A stretch of DNA of 39,715 nucleotides, from positions 1-39,715 of the forward strand of contig CADCVW010000100.1 of NCBI GenBank assembly GCA_902806235.1, given 5' to 3'. Both the position numbers and the translations under genes were made by a program. This document shows positions 18,711 through 26,100 of this stretch, in pieces (the first letter of the stretch is position 1; each line of letters begins with the position of its first letter). Source of the DNA: an uncultured Sphingomonadaceae bacterium (GTDB lineage Bacteria; Pseudomonadota; Alphaproteobacteria; Sphingomonadales; Sphingomonadaceae). Under the pieces are notes generated by a model that was given only the letters and a program-made list of their open reading frames with translations, was not told the origin of the DNA and ran no database searches.

Positions 18711-20093
18711 ATGCTGAACGAGCCTCGCCCCGAGACCGCGATCCTCTCCCTCGACGAGGCCTTCTACGACCCGGTCGAGCCCGCGCGCTTCCCGCAGCAC
18801 GTCCTGCGCTTCCGCAACGACCGCGCGGCGGCGGAGGTGGGCTTGGCCGGGCTGTCCGACGAACACTGGACCGCGCGTTTCGCCGCGTTCGAGCCGCTGC
18901 CTGGCAGCCTCGCAAAGCCGCTCGCGCTGCGCTACCACGGCCACCAGTTCGGCTCGTACAACCCGGAGATCGGCGACGGCCGCGGATTCCTCTACGCCCA
19001 GCTCCGTGACGCGCGCGGCCGGCTCATGGACCTCGGCACCAAGGGCTCGGGCCGGACGCCCTACTCGCGCTTCGGCGACGGCAAGCTCACGCTTAAGGGC
19101 GGCGTGCGCGAGATCCTGGCGACCGAGATGCTGGAAGCGCTCGACGTCCCCACCTCGCGCAGCTTCTCGCTCGTGGAGACAGGCGAGGCGCTGACCCGCG
19201 GCGACGAGCCCTCGCCTACGCGCTCCGCCGTGCTCGTGCGGCTCAGCCACGGCCACATTCGCATCGGCACTTTCCAGCGCCTCGCCTACTTCGGCGACGA
19301 GGCGAACATGCGTCGACTGGTCGACTATTGCCTTCGCGAGCTGCATGAGGTCGAACCAGAGGAGCACGCCCCCGCCCAGCTCCTCCGCCTCGTCGCCGAC
19401 GGCTGCGCGCGGCTGGTCGCGTCCTACATGGCCGCGGGCTTCGTCCATGGCGTGCTCAACACCGACAACATCGCGATCACCGCCGAGTCGTTCGACTACG
19501 GACCGTGGCGCTTCACGCCCAAGTGGGATCCGGAGTTCACCGCAGCTTATTTCGACCACGCCGGCCGCTACGCCTTCGCCCGTCAGCCGGGCGCGATCCA
19601 CTGGAACCTCGCCCAGCTCGCGATGTCCTTGAGCCTGCTCGCACCGGTGGAGGAGCTGGCGCCCGCGCTGGAAGCCTTCCCCGTCCGCTTCCAGGCCGAG
19701 CTCGCGGCTTCGTTGCTGCGGCGGCTCGGCGTCGCGCCGGGCTCCCCCGAGGACGACTTAGCGGTCGCCAACAAGCTCGACGAGGTGCTGCTGGAGAGCG
19801 GGGCGGAGATCGACCGCTTCTTCTTCGATTGGCGCGGTGGCGCGCCCCGTCGCGACGCGGGCGCCTATGCCCATCCCTGCTTCGCCAAGCTGCGGGACGC
19901 GCTCGTCGGCCGCGCGGCCGCGCCCGGCGCGCTTGATCACGCTTATTGGGCGGACGACGCGCCATGCTCCATGCACATCGAGGAGGTCGAGGCGCTGTGG
20001 GCGGCGATCGACGAGCGCGACGACTGGGGTCCGCTCCACGCCAAGGTCGCCGGCATGCGCCGCATGGGTGAGGCGCTCGGGGCGGCGGCTTAG
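18711..20093 (+). CDS. selO: Protein adenylyltransferase SelO (YdiU/UPF0061)
   Basis: This 460-residue protein belongs to the SelO pseudokinase family, which transfers AMP from ATP to hydroxyl side chains of proteins and is linked to redox stress. Family motifs are clear: YHGHQFGSYNPEIGDGRG, MDLGTKGSGRTPYSR, LTLKGGVREILATEML and GTFQRLAYF. The catalytic/metal segment is NTDNIAITAESFDYGP, with Asn250, Asp252 and Asp262. The protein is slightly shorter than E. coli SelO and ends without a C-terminal cysteine or selenocysteine codon, so the disulfide regulation seen in some homologues is probably absent. No Shine-Dalgarno is obvious at 18711. Confidence 0.92.
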   Translation: MLNEPRPETAILSLDEAFYDPVEPARFPQHVLRFRNDRAAAEVGLAGLSDEHWTARFAAFEPLPGSLAKPLALRYHGHQFGSYNPEIGDGRGFLYAQLRDARGRLMDLGTKGSGRTPYSRFGDGKLTLKGGVREILATEMLEALDVPTSRSFSLVETGEALTRGDEPSPTRSAVLVRLSHGHIRIGTFQRLAYFGDEANMRRLVDYCLRELHEVEPEEHAPAQLLRLVADGCARLVASYMAAGFVHGVLNTDNIAITAESFDYGPWRFTPKWDPEFTAAYFDHAGRYAFARQPGAIHWNLAQLAMSLSLLAPVEELAPALEAFPVRFQAELAASLLRRLGVAPGSPEDDLAVANKLDEVLLESGAEIDRFFFDWRGGAPRRDAGAYAHPCFAKLRDALVGRAAAPGALDHAYWADDAPCSMHIEEVEALWAAIDERDDWGPLHAKVAGMRRMGEALGAAA

Positions 20094-20139
20094 GCCCCGC
20101 CCTTTCCCGCGCGGCCAAGCTCCGTTACGTCCCGCGCGC

Positions 20140-21573
20140 ATGGCCGCGATGATCACCTCCACCGAGCCCGCGACGGGCGCCCTGCTCTGGTCCGGCCCGG
20201 TCGGCAACGCCGACGAGGAGGTGGCTCGCGCCCGCGCCGCTTGGGCGGGCTGGGCGTCGCGGTCCTTCACCGATCGCGCCGAAACGCTGCGGCGCTTCGC
20301 CAATCTCGCCCGCCGGCGCGCCGCGGACTTCGCCGACCTGATCGCGCGGGAAACGGGCAAGCCGCTATGGGAAGCGAAAACGGAAGTCGAGTCCGTCGTC
20401 GCCAAGGTCGACATCTCCGTCACCAGCCATTCCGACCGCACCGGTCAGCGCCGCATGGAGGGCGCGATGGGCGCGCGGGTCGCGGTGCGGCACAAGCCGC
20501 ACGGCGTGCTTGCGGTGCTCGGCCCCTACAACTTCCCCGCCCACCTGCCGAACGGCCACATCGTCCCCGCGCTGCTCGCGGGCAACTGCGTGGTATTCAA
20601 GCCGTCGGAGAAGACGCCGGCGACCGGCCTGTACCTCGTCGGTATGATGCACGAGGCGGGCGTGCCGGAAGACGTGCTGCGCGTGCTGGTCGGGAAGCCG
20701 GAGGAGGGCCGCGCGCTCGCCGGTCATCCGGGGATCGACGGGCTGCTGTTCACCGGTTCGGCGCGGGTCGGCGCCGTGCTGCACCGCCAGTTCGCCGACG
20801 CGCCGCACAAGATCCTCGCGCTGGAGATGGGCGGCAACAATCCGTTGGTGGTGTGGCGCCCGCGCGACTACGACACGGCGGCGACCATCGCCATCCAGTC
20901 CGCCTTCATGTCCGCCGGCCAGCGCTGCACCGCCGCCCGTAGGCTGATTGTGGAGGAAAGGGACGCCGAACCGCTGCTGGAGGTGCTGCTGAAGCTCTCG
21001 CGCCGCCTGATCGTGGGCGAGCCGCACGCGACTCCCGCCCCCTTCATGGGCCCGGTGATCGACAACGCGGCGGCGGACGCGCTGCAGGAAGCGTTCCTCG
21101 ACCTCATCATCGGCGGCGGCCGCGCTATCAAGCACCTTGACCGGCCGAACGAGGCGCTGCCCTTCCTGTCGCCCGCGATCATCGACGTCACCAACGTCGA
21201 GCGCCGCGGCGACGTCGAGCTGTTCGGCCCCGTGCTCCAGGTCGTCCGCGTGCCCGACTTCGATGCAGCGATCGCGGAGGCGAACAACACCCGCTACGGC
21301 CTTGCGGCTTCGCTCGTCGCGCAGGATCCGCTGCTCTACAACCGCTTCTGGGCGAGCGTCCGCGCGGGCGTGATCAATTGGAACCGCCCGACCAACGGCG
21401 CGCCCTCCAACGCGCCCTTCGGCGGCATCGGCCTGTCGGGCAACCACCGCCCCAGCGCCTATTACGCCGCCGACTATTGCGCTTACCCCGTCACCTCCAG
21501 CGAGGCGGAGCAGGCGCGCGCCCATATTGGCGTCGGCCTCGCCGATCTGCCTGCCGCACTGGTCGACCGCTAG
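20140..21573 (+). CDS. astD: Succinylglutamate-semialdehyde dehydrogenase-like aldehyde dehydrogenase
   Basis: The protein is 477 residues from the ATG at 20140 (ATG at 20149 also possible); a longer upstream open frame overlaps selO and is not used. It is an NAD(P)-dependent aldehyde dehydrogenase with catalytic Cys263 in SAGQRCTAARR, general base Glu229 in LEMGGNN, and cofactor-site motifs LGPYNFPAHLPNGHI and FKPSEKTP. The N-terminal STEPATGALLW and the NWNRPTNGAPSNAPFGGIG segment are the AstD form. AstD oxidises N-succinylglutamate semialdehyde in arginine catabolism. None of astA, astB, astC or astE is adjacent, so the pathway assignment rests on similarity alone. Confidence 0.85.
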   Translation: MAAMITSTEPATGALLWSGPVGNADEEVARARAAWAGWASRSFTDRAETLRRFANLARRRAADFADLIARETGKPLWEAKTEVESVVAKVDISVTSHSDRTGQRRMEGAMGARVAVRHKPHGVLAVLGPYNFPAHLPNGHIVPALLAGNCVVFKPSEKTPATGLYLVGMMHEAGVPEDVLRVLVGKPEEGRALAGHPGIDGLLFTGSARVGAVLHRQFADAPHKILALEMGGNNPLVVWRPRDYDTAATIAIQSAFMSAGQRCTAARRLIVEERDAEPLLEVLLKLSRRLIVGEPHATPAPFMGPVIDNAAADALQEAFLDLIIGGGRAIKHLDRPNEALPFLSPAIIDVTNVERRGDVELFGPVLQVVRVPDFDAAIAEANNTRYGLAASLVAQDPLLYNRFWASVRAGVINWNRPTNGAPSNAPFGGIGLSGNHRPSAYYAADYCAYPVTSSEAEQARAHIGVGLADLPAALVDR

Positions 21574-21644
21574 AAAGCTTAACTGTCCTTCGGGCAAAAA
21601 AGGCTCGATTGTCCGGGGTGGGGGCAGGCTCCACCTCCTCCGTC

Positions 21645-22424
21645 ATGGCCAATCCCCTCCTCCCAGGACGCATCATCCTCGTCGGCGCGGGTCCCGGTGA
21701 TCCCGGCCTGTTGACGCTTCACGCTGCCGAGGCGCTGCGCATTGCGGACGTGTTGGTCCACGACGGCTTGGTGAGCGCGGAAGTGCTGGCGCTCGCCAAC
21801 CCAGCCGCGCGCCGCGTGTCCGTCGCCAAGGCGCGCAGCCGGCACACGATGAAGCAAGAGGCGATCAACGACCTGCTCGTGGCCGAGGCGAAGCGCGGCC
21901 TGACGGTGGTGCGGCTAAAGGGCGGCGACCCGTTCATCTTCGGCCGCGGCGGCGAGGAGGTGGACGCCGCGCGCGAGCGGGGCATCCCGGTCGAGGTTAT
22001 TCCCGGCATCACCGCCGCCGTCGGCTGCGCCGCGGAGGCCATGCTCCCCCTCACCCACCGCGAGGCCGCGTCCGCCGTGTCTTTCGTCGCCGGCCAGTGC
22101 AAGGGCTTAGCCGAGCAGGACTGGGCCGGCCTCGCCGGGCGCAGACGGACGCTGGTGATTTATATGGGCCTCGCCACCGCCCACGCGATCGCCGACAAGC
22201 TGATGGCCGATGGCGTGTCGCCCAGCATGCCGGTCGCCGTGCTCGAGGGCGGCACCCGCCCTGGTTCCCGCGCGCTGCGCAGCCTTCTCGCGGACCTCGG
22301 CACCTTGGTCGCGCGCGAAGGCGTGCGCAGCCCCGCGATCATCGTCGTCGGCGAGGTCGCCGCGCGGTCGGACGCGGAGGACCGCTTGGCGCAGCTTGCG
22401 AAGGTTTCGGGGAACGTCGCGTGA
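21645..22424 (+). CDS. cobA: Uroporphyrinogen-III C-methyltransferase
   Basis: This 259-residue enzyme uses S-adenosylmethionine to methylate uroporphyrinogen III at C2 and C7, giving precorrin-2 for siroheme. Tetrapyrrole methylase motifs are visible: ILVGAGPGDPGLLTL near residues 11-25, VVRLKGGDPFIFGRGGEE near 88-105 and PGITAAVGCAAEAMLPLTHR. It carries only the methylase domain, not the dehydrogenase/ferrochelatase part of CysG. It heads the sulfite reduction operon, consistent with siroheme supply to CysI. Its TGA overlaps the GTG of the next gene. No good ribosome site is seen before the ATG at 21645. Confidence 0.93.
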   Translation: MANPLLPGRIILVGAGPGDPGLLTLHAAEALRIADVLVHDGLVSAEVLALANPAARRVSVAKARSRHTMKQEAINDLLVAEAKRGLTVVRLKGGDPFIFGRGGEEVDAARERGIPVEVIPGITAAVGCAAEAMLPLTHREAASAVSFVAGQCKGLAEQDWAGLAGRRRTLVIYMGLATAHAIADKLMADGVSPSMPVAVLEGGTRPGSRALRSLLADLGTLVAREGVRSPAIIVVGEVAARSDAEDRLAQLAKVSGNVA

Positions 22425-22717
22425 AGCTGTTGACCGGCAACGATCTTGCCTCGGGCGCGGTGGTCTGGTGGACCGGGTCCGATTGGTCGGTCCACCTCGA
22501 GGAGGCGGCCGACGTCGGCGAGCACGCCGAGGAGATCATGGCCGTGGAGGAAGCGGCGCGTCGCGTGAACACGCCGTACGCGGTCGATGCGCAAGCCACG
22601 CCGAACGGCCCCCGCCCGTCCCATATCAAGGACCGCATCCGCGCGCTCGGCCCCACCGTGCGGCCCGACCTTTCCCTTCCTAAGGCGGATCGCGCCGCCG
22701 GCAGCTGGGTAATCTGA
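22421..22717 (+). CDS. DUF2849 domain protein
   Basis: This 98-residue protein starts at a GTG that overlaps the cobA stop (GTGA, 22421-22424) and ends at a TGA that overlaps the cysI ATG (TGATG). The sequence KLLTGNDLASGAVVWWTGSD followed by HAEEI and DRIRALGPTVRPDL is the DUF2849 pattern. Genes of this family are found between the siroheme methylase and sulfite reductase genes of alphaproteobacteria. The tight overlaps on both sides imply that it is made with CysI and probably assists it, but its molecular role is not known. Confidence 0.85.
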   Translation: MKLLTGNDLASGAVVWWTGSDWSVHLEEAADVGEHAEEIMAVEEAARRVNTPYAVDAQATPNGPRPSHIKDRIRALGPTVRPDLSLPKADRAAGSWVI

Positions 22718-24366
22718 TGTACCGCTACGACCACTACGACCAAGCCATGGTCGACGCCCGCGTCGCCGAGTTCCGCGACCAGTGTGCGCGCCGCCTGTCC
22801 GGCGAGCTGACGGAGGACCAGTTCAAGCCGCTGCGGCTGATGAACGGCCTCTACCTCCAGCTTCACGCCTACATGCTGCGCGTCGCCATCCCTTACGGCA
22901 CGCTCAGTGGCGCGCAGATGCGCATGCTCGCGCAGGTCGCGCGGAAGTACGACCGCGGCTACGGCCATTTCACCACGCGGCAGAACATCCAGTACAACTG
23001 GATCAAGCTGGAGGACGCAGGGACCATTCTTGCCGAGCTGGCCACTGTCGAGATGCACGCCATCCAGACCAGCGGCAACTGCATCCGCAACATCAGCTCC
23101 GACCAGTACGCCGGCGCCGCCGCGGACGAGGTGGCCGACCCGCGCGTGTGGGCCGAGCTGATCCGGCAGTGGTCGAGCTTCCACCCCGAGTTCAGCTATC
23201 TCCCCCGCAAGTTCAAGATCGCGGTGATCGCCGCGAACGAGGACCGCGCGGCGATGAAGCTGCACGACATCGGGCTGCAGGTCGTCCGGAACGACGCGGG
23301 CGAGCTCGGATGCGCCGTGTACGTCGGCGGCGGCATGGGCCGCACGCCGATGGTCGGCCCGCTCATCCGCGAGTTCGTCGGGGCCGACGCCCTCATGACC
23401 TACCTCGAGGCCTGCCTCCGCGTTTACAACCGCTACGGCCGGCGCGACAACATCTACAAGGCGCGGATCAAGATCCTCGTGCATGATCTCGGCCCCGACG
23501 AGTACCGACGGCAGGTGGAAGAAGAGTTCGCGCAGCTCCGCGCCGCGCCGGGCGGCGGCATTGACCCGCCGGCGGCCGAGTGGGACCGCATCGCCGCCCA
23601 TTTCGCGCCGCCGCCGTTCCAAGCCTCGTTCGCCGACGATGAGCCCGACCTGGCCGACCCCGACTTCCGCGTCTGGCTTTCCCAGAACGTCCAGGCGCAT
23701 AAGCAGCCCGGCTACGCGATCGCCACGATTAGCCTGAAGCCGGTCGGCGGCATCCCCGGCGATGCCTCCGCCGAGCAGATGGATCTGATCGCTGATCTCG
23801 CCGAGCGCCTCAGCTTCGACGAGGTCCGCGTCACCCACGCCCAGAACCTCGTCCTGCCGCACGTGCCGAAGCGCGAACTGTACGCGCTGTGGCAGGCGCT
23901 CGACGCGGCGGGGCTTGCTACGTCCAACCTCGACCTCGTGAGCGACATCATCGCCTGCCCCGGTCTTGACTACTGCTCTTTGGCGAACGCGCGCTCGATT
24001 CCGGTGGCGCAGCGCATCGCCGAGCGCTTCGCCGACATGGACCGCCAGCGCGACCTAGGCGAGCTCAAGATCAAGATCAGCGGCTGCATCAACGCCTGCG
24101 GCCACCATCATGCCGGGCACATCGGTATCCTCGGCGTCGACCGGAAAGGCGTGGAGAACTACCAGTTGCTGCTCGGCGGCTCCGGCGCGGAGGACGCATC
24201 GCTCGGCAAGATCACCGGCCCCGGCTTCGACGAGGCGGGCATCGTCGACGCGGTGGAGCGGACGGTGGAGGCCTATCGGCGCCTCCGCGCCGACAGTAGC
24301 GAGCGCTTCCTTGACACCTACCGCCGCGTCGGGATGCAGCCGTTTAAGGAGGCGATCTATGGCTGA
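22717..24366 (+). CDS. cysI: Sulfite reductase hemoprotein (nitrite/sulfite reductase family)
   Basis: This 549-residue siroheme and 4Fe-4S enzyme reduces sulfite to sulfide with six electrons. The ferredoxin-like half domains and siroheme contacts are seen in YGHFTTRQNIQYNWIKLED and TSGNCIRNISSDQYAG. The four cluster ligands are Cys414 and Cys420 (CPGLDYC) and Cys457 and Cys461 (GCINACGHHHAGHIG). No cysJ flavoprotein is present nearby, so the electron donor is probably ferredoxin or another small carrier. The surrounding cobA, DUF2849, DUF934 and cysH genes favour sulfite over nitrite as substrate. It overlaps genes at both ends. Confidence 0.93.
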   Translation: MYRYDHYDQAMVDARVAEFRDQCARRLSGELTEDQFKPLRLMNGLYLQLHAYMLRVAIPYGTLSGAQMRMLAQVARKYDRGYGHFTTRQNIQYNWIKLEDAGTILAELATVEMHAIQTSGNCIRNISSDQYAGAAADEVADPRVWAELIRQWSSFHPEFSYLPRKFKIAVIAANEDRAAMKLHDIGLQVVRNDAGELGCAVYVGGGMGRTPMVGPLIREFVGADALMTYLEACLRVYNRYGRRDNIYKARIKILVHDLGPDEYRRQVEEEFAQLRAAPGGGIDPPAAEWDRIAAHFAPPPFQASFADDEPDLADPDFRVWLSQNVQAHKQPGYAIATISLKPVGGIPGDASAEQMDLIADLAERLSFDEVRVTHAQNLVLPHVPKRELYALWQALDAAGLATSNLDLVSDIIACPGLDYCSLANARSIPVAQRIAERFADMDRQRDLGELKIKISGCINACGHHHAGHIGILGVDRKGVENYQLLLGGSGAEDASLGKITGPGFDEAGIVDAVERTVEAYRRLRADSSERFLDTYRRVGMQPFKEAIYG

Positions 24367-24763
24367 GCGCGACGTCGTCTTCCCCGCTGGCCGCCGCGCG
24401 CTGTACGAGCGGAACCGCTACTCGCCCGCGAGCAAGGCCGGCGGCCTGCTGTTCGTGTCCGGTCAGGTCGGCAGCCGCGAGGACGGCTCGCCCGAACCGG
24501 AGCTCGAGGCGCAGGTCCGCCGCGCCTTCGACAATCTTCTCGCGGTCCTCGCGGCGGCGGGATGCACCTTCGACGACGTGCAGGACGTCACCCTTTACCT
24601 CGTCGATCCTGAAGCCATGTTCGACACGGTGCTGAAGGTGATGCCCGACTACTGGGGCGAAGCGCCGCACCCGACGCTCACCGTCGTCGGCGTGACCTGG
24701 CTTCACGGTTTTCGCTTCGAAATCAAGGTCGTCGCCAAGCTGCCGGAGGCCGACCGTGGCTGA
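24359..24763 (+). CDS. RidA/YjgF-family protein inside the cys operon
   Basis: This 134-residue protein starts at the ATG 24359, with a strong AAGGAGG at 24346-24352 inside the end of cysI. RidA-family features are YSPASKAGGLLFVSGQVG, the helix ELEAQVRRAFDNLLAVLAAAG, DDVQDVTLYLVD and PHPTLTVVGVTWL. Arg119 in GFRFEIKVVA aligns with the arginine that binds the imine substrate carboxylate in active RidA proteins. RidA hydrolyses reactive enamines such as 2-aminoacrylate, which PLP enzymes acting on serine and cysteine release. Its place between cysI and DUF934 suggests protection during cysteine metabolism. It overlaps the next gene by 8 bases. Confidence 0.88.
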   Translation: MAERDVVFPAGRRALYERNRYSPASKAGGLLFVSGQVGSREDGSPEPELEAQVRRAFDNLLAVLAAAGCTFDDVQDVTLYLVDPEAMFDTVLKVMPDYWGEAPHPTLTVVGVTWLHGFRFEIKVVAKLPEADRG

Positions 24764-25229
24764 GCAGGCGCAGTCGGGGAACGATCCCGAGACCGGGCTG
24801 ACCAGCGCCAACGCGCTCCGCTTCCGCGCCGACGAGCCGACGGATGAGCCCGCCGTCACGCTCGACAGCTTCGACGCTCAATCGAATGCTACCGCCGTAC
24901 GGCTGGAGGCGGGCGACGACGCGCGCGCGCTCCTGCCATACCTCGACCGGCTCGCGCTGGTCGAGGTCGACTTCCCCACCTTCCGCGACGGCCGCGGTTA
25001 TTCGGCCGCGCGTGTCTTGCGCGAGGCGGGCTACCGGGGCGAGCTCCGCGCCGCGGGCGACGTGCTCGTCGATCAGCTGCTCTTCATGCGCCGCTGCGGC
25101 TTCGACAGCTTCGCCCCGCAGTCGCCGATCAACCCGGCTGCCGCAGAGCGCGCGCTGCACCGCTTTCCGGAGGCTTACCAGCCGGCCGCCGACGGGGCCG
25201 TGCCGATCTGGCGACTGCGCCATGGCTAG
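24756..25229 (+). CDS. DUF934 domain protein, sulfite reduction accessory
   Basis: This 157-residue protein starts at a GTG at 24756 with GGAGG 7 bases upstream, overlapping the ridA-like gene by 8 bases, and overlaps cysH by 8 bases. The DUF934 core is clear: ALVEVDFPTFRDGRGYSAAR, VLREAGYRGELRAAGDVLVD and QLLFMRRCGFDSF. DUF934 genes regularly stand beside cysI and cysH in alpha- and betaproteobacteria, and the proteins are taken to be CysI partners that may stand in for the missing CysJ function; this has not been shown here. The first 40 residues are variable and acidic. Confidence 0.9.
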   Translation: MAEQAQSGNDPETGLTSANALRFRADEPTDEPAVTLDSFDAQSNATAVRLEAGDDARALLPYLDRLALVEVDFPTFRDGRGYSAARVLREAGYRGELRAAGDVLVDQLLFMRRCGFDSFAPQSPINPAAAERALHRFPEAYQPAADGAVPIWRLRHG

Positions 25230-25986
25230 CGCCGCGCGCGTCCTCGACGTCATCGACGCGCGGCCCGTCTTCACCCCGGCCGACGCGGCGGCGTTGGAGG
25301 CCCGCTTCGCGGCCGTGGACGCGCGCGCGATGCTCACCGCGCTGCTGGCCGAGGGCGCGCTCGGATCCGTCGCGGCCGTATCCTCCTTCGGCGCCGAGTC
25401 GGCGGCGCTGCTGCACTTGGTCGCGGGCGTTGAGCGGAGCATCCCCGTGCTGTTCGTCGACACCGGCCGGATGTTCGCGGAAACCCTCGCCTACCGCGAC
25501 GCGCTCGCCGCGCGGCTGGGCCTGCGCGACCTGCGCACCGTCCGCCCCGACTCGGCCGCCCTCGAGCAGCGGGACGCGGCGGAGCTGCGCTGGTCCTATG
25601 ACCCCGACGGCTGCTGCGCGATTCGCAAGACGGAGCCGTTAGCGCGCTCGCTCGCCGGCTTCGACGGCTGGATCAGCGGGCGCAAGGGTTTCCAAGCCGC
25701 CACCCGCGCCGCCCTGCCGCGTTTCGAGGCGAAGGACGGGCGGATGAAGGTCAACCCGCTTGCCGACTGGGCGAAGGCGGACATCGACCGCTACTTCCTG
25801 CGCCACGACCTGCCGCGCCATCCACTCGAGGCGCAGGGCTTCCCCTCAATCGGCTGCCAGCCGTGCACCAGCCCGGTGCGGCCCGGCGAGGACCCGCGGG
25901 CGGGTCGTTGGCGAGGTTGGGACAAGGTGGAATGCGGTATCCACACCACCCCGATCGGTGGCGGGCCGGACGAGCCGGCGTTCTGA
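25222..25986 (+). CDS. cysH: Adenylylsulfate/phosphoadenylylsulfate reductase (CysH)
   Basis: The 254-residue enzyme starts at the ATG 25222. It reduces activated sulfate to sulfite. The nucleotide-binding region is AVSSFGAESAALLHLV, followed by VLFVDTGRMF. Cys131 and Cys132 (GCCAIRK), Cys212 and Cys215 (GCQPC) form the CC...CxxC set that binds a 4Fe-4S cluster in bacterial APS reductases, and Cys238 in ECGIH is the catalytic residue. This set is absent from the E. coli-type PAPS reductase, so adenylylsulfate is the more likely substrate. It ends the cys operon before a palindromic repeat. Confidence 0.93.
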   Translation: MASAARVLDVIDARPVFTPADAAALEARFAAVDARAMLTALLAEGALGSVAAVSSFGAESAALLHLVAGVERSIPVLFVDTGRMFAETLAYRDALAARLGLRDLRTVRPDSAALEQRDAAELRWSYDPDGCCAIRKTEPLARSLAGFDGWISGRKGFQAATRAALPRFEAKDGRMKVNPLADWAKADIDRYFLRHDLPRHPLEAQGFPSIGCQPCTSPVRPGEDPRAGRWRGWDKVECGIHTTPIGGGPDEPAF

Positions 25987-25988
25987 GG

Positions 25989-26098
25989 CCCTCTCCCGCT
26001 TGCGAAGAAGGATTGGGTGAGGGCACGCGGCCCGCTACCCGAGCGCCTGTTAATGGGGCGTATCCTCACCCCAGCCCTCTCCCGCAAGCGGGCGAGGG
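25989..26098. repeat. Palindromic intergenic repeat, CCCTCTCCCGCTTGCG family (copy 3)
   Basis: The arm at 25989-26023 and the arm at 26064-26098 are near reverse complements of 35 bases, with inner palindromes CTCCCGCTTGCG and CCCGCAAGCGGG and a shared TTGGG(G)TGAGG end. The overall layout matches the copies at 8612 and 17042. It lies between the convergent cysH and dnaB genes and could end transcription from both sides. Confidence 0.75.
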
Positions 26099-26100
26099 AG

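Noticed and set aside
19458-20093. Possible selenocysteine in SelO
   Set aside because: No in-frame TGA before the end and no C-terminal Cys position; bacterial SelO generally lacks selenocysteine.
21574-21644. A riboswitch or promoter before cobA
   Set aside because: The 71-base gap has an A-run and GC-rich stretches but no convincing -35/-10 pair, cobalamin-type fold or other known riboswitch pattern.
22339-23862. A 507-codon minus-strand open frame over cysI
   Set aside because: It is a shadow of cysI; the opposite frame carries all siroheme and cluster ligands.
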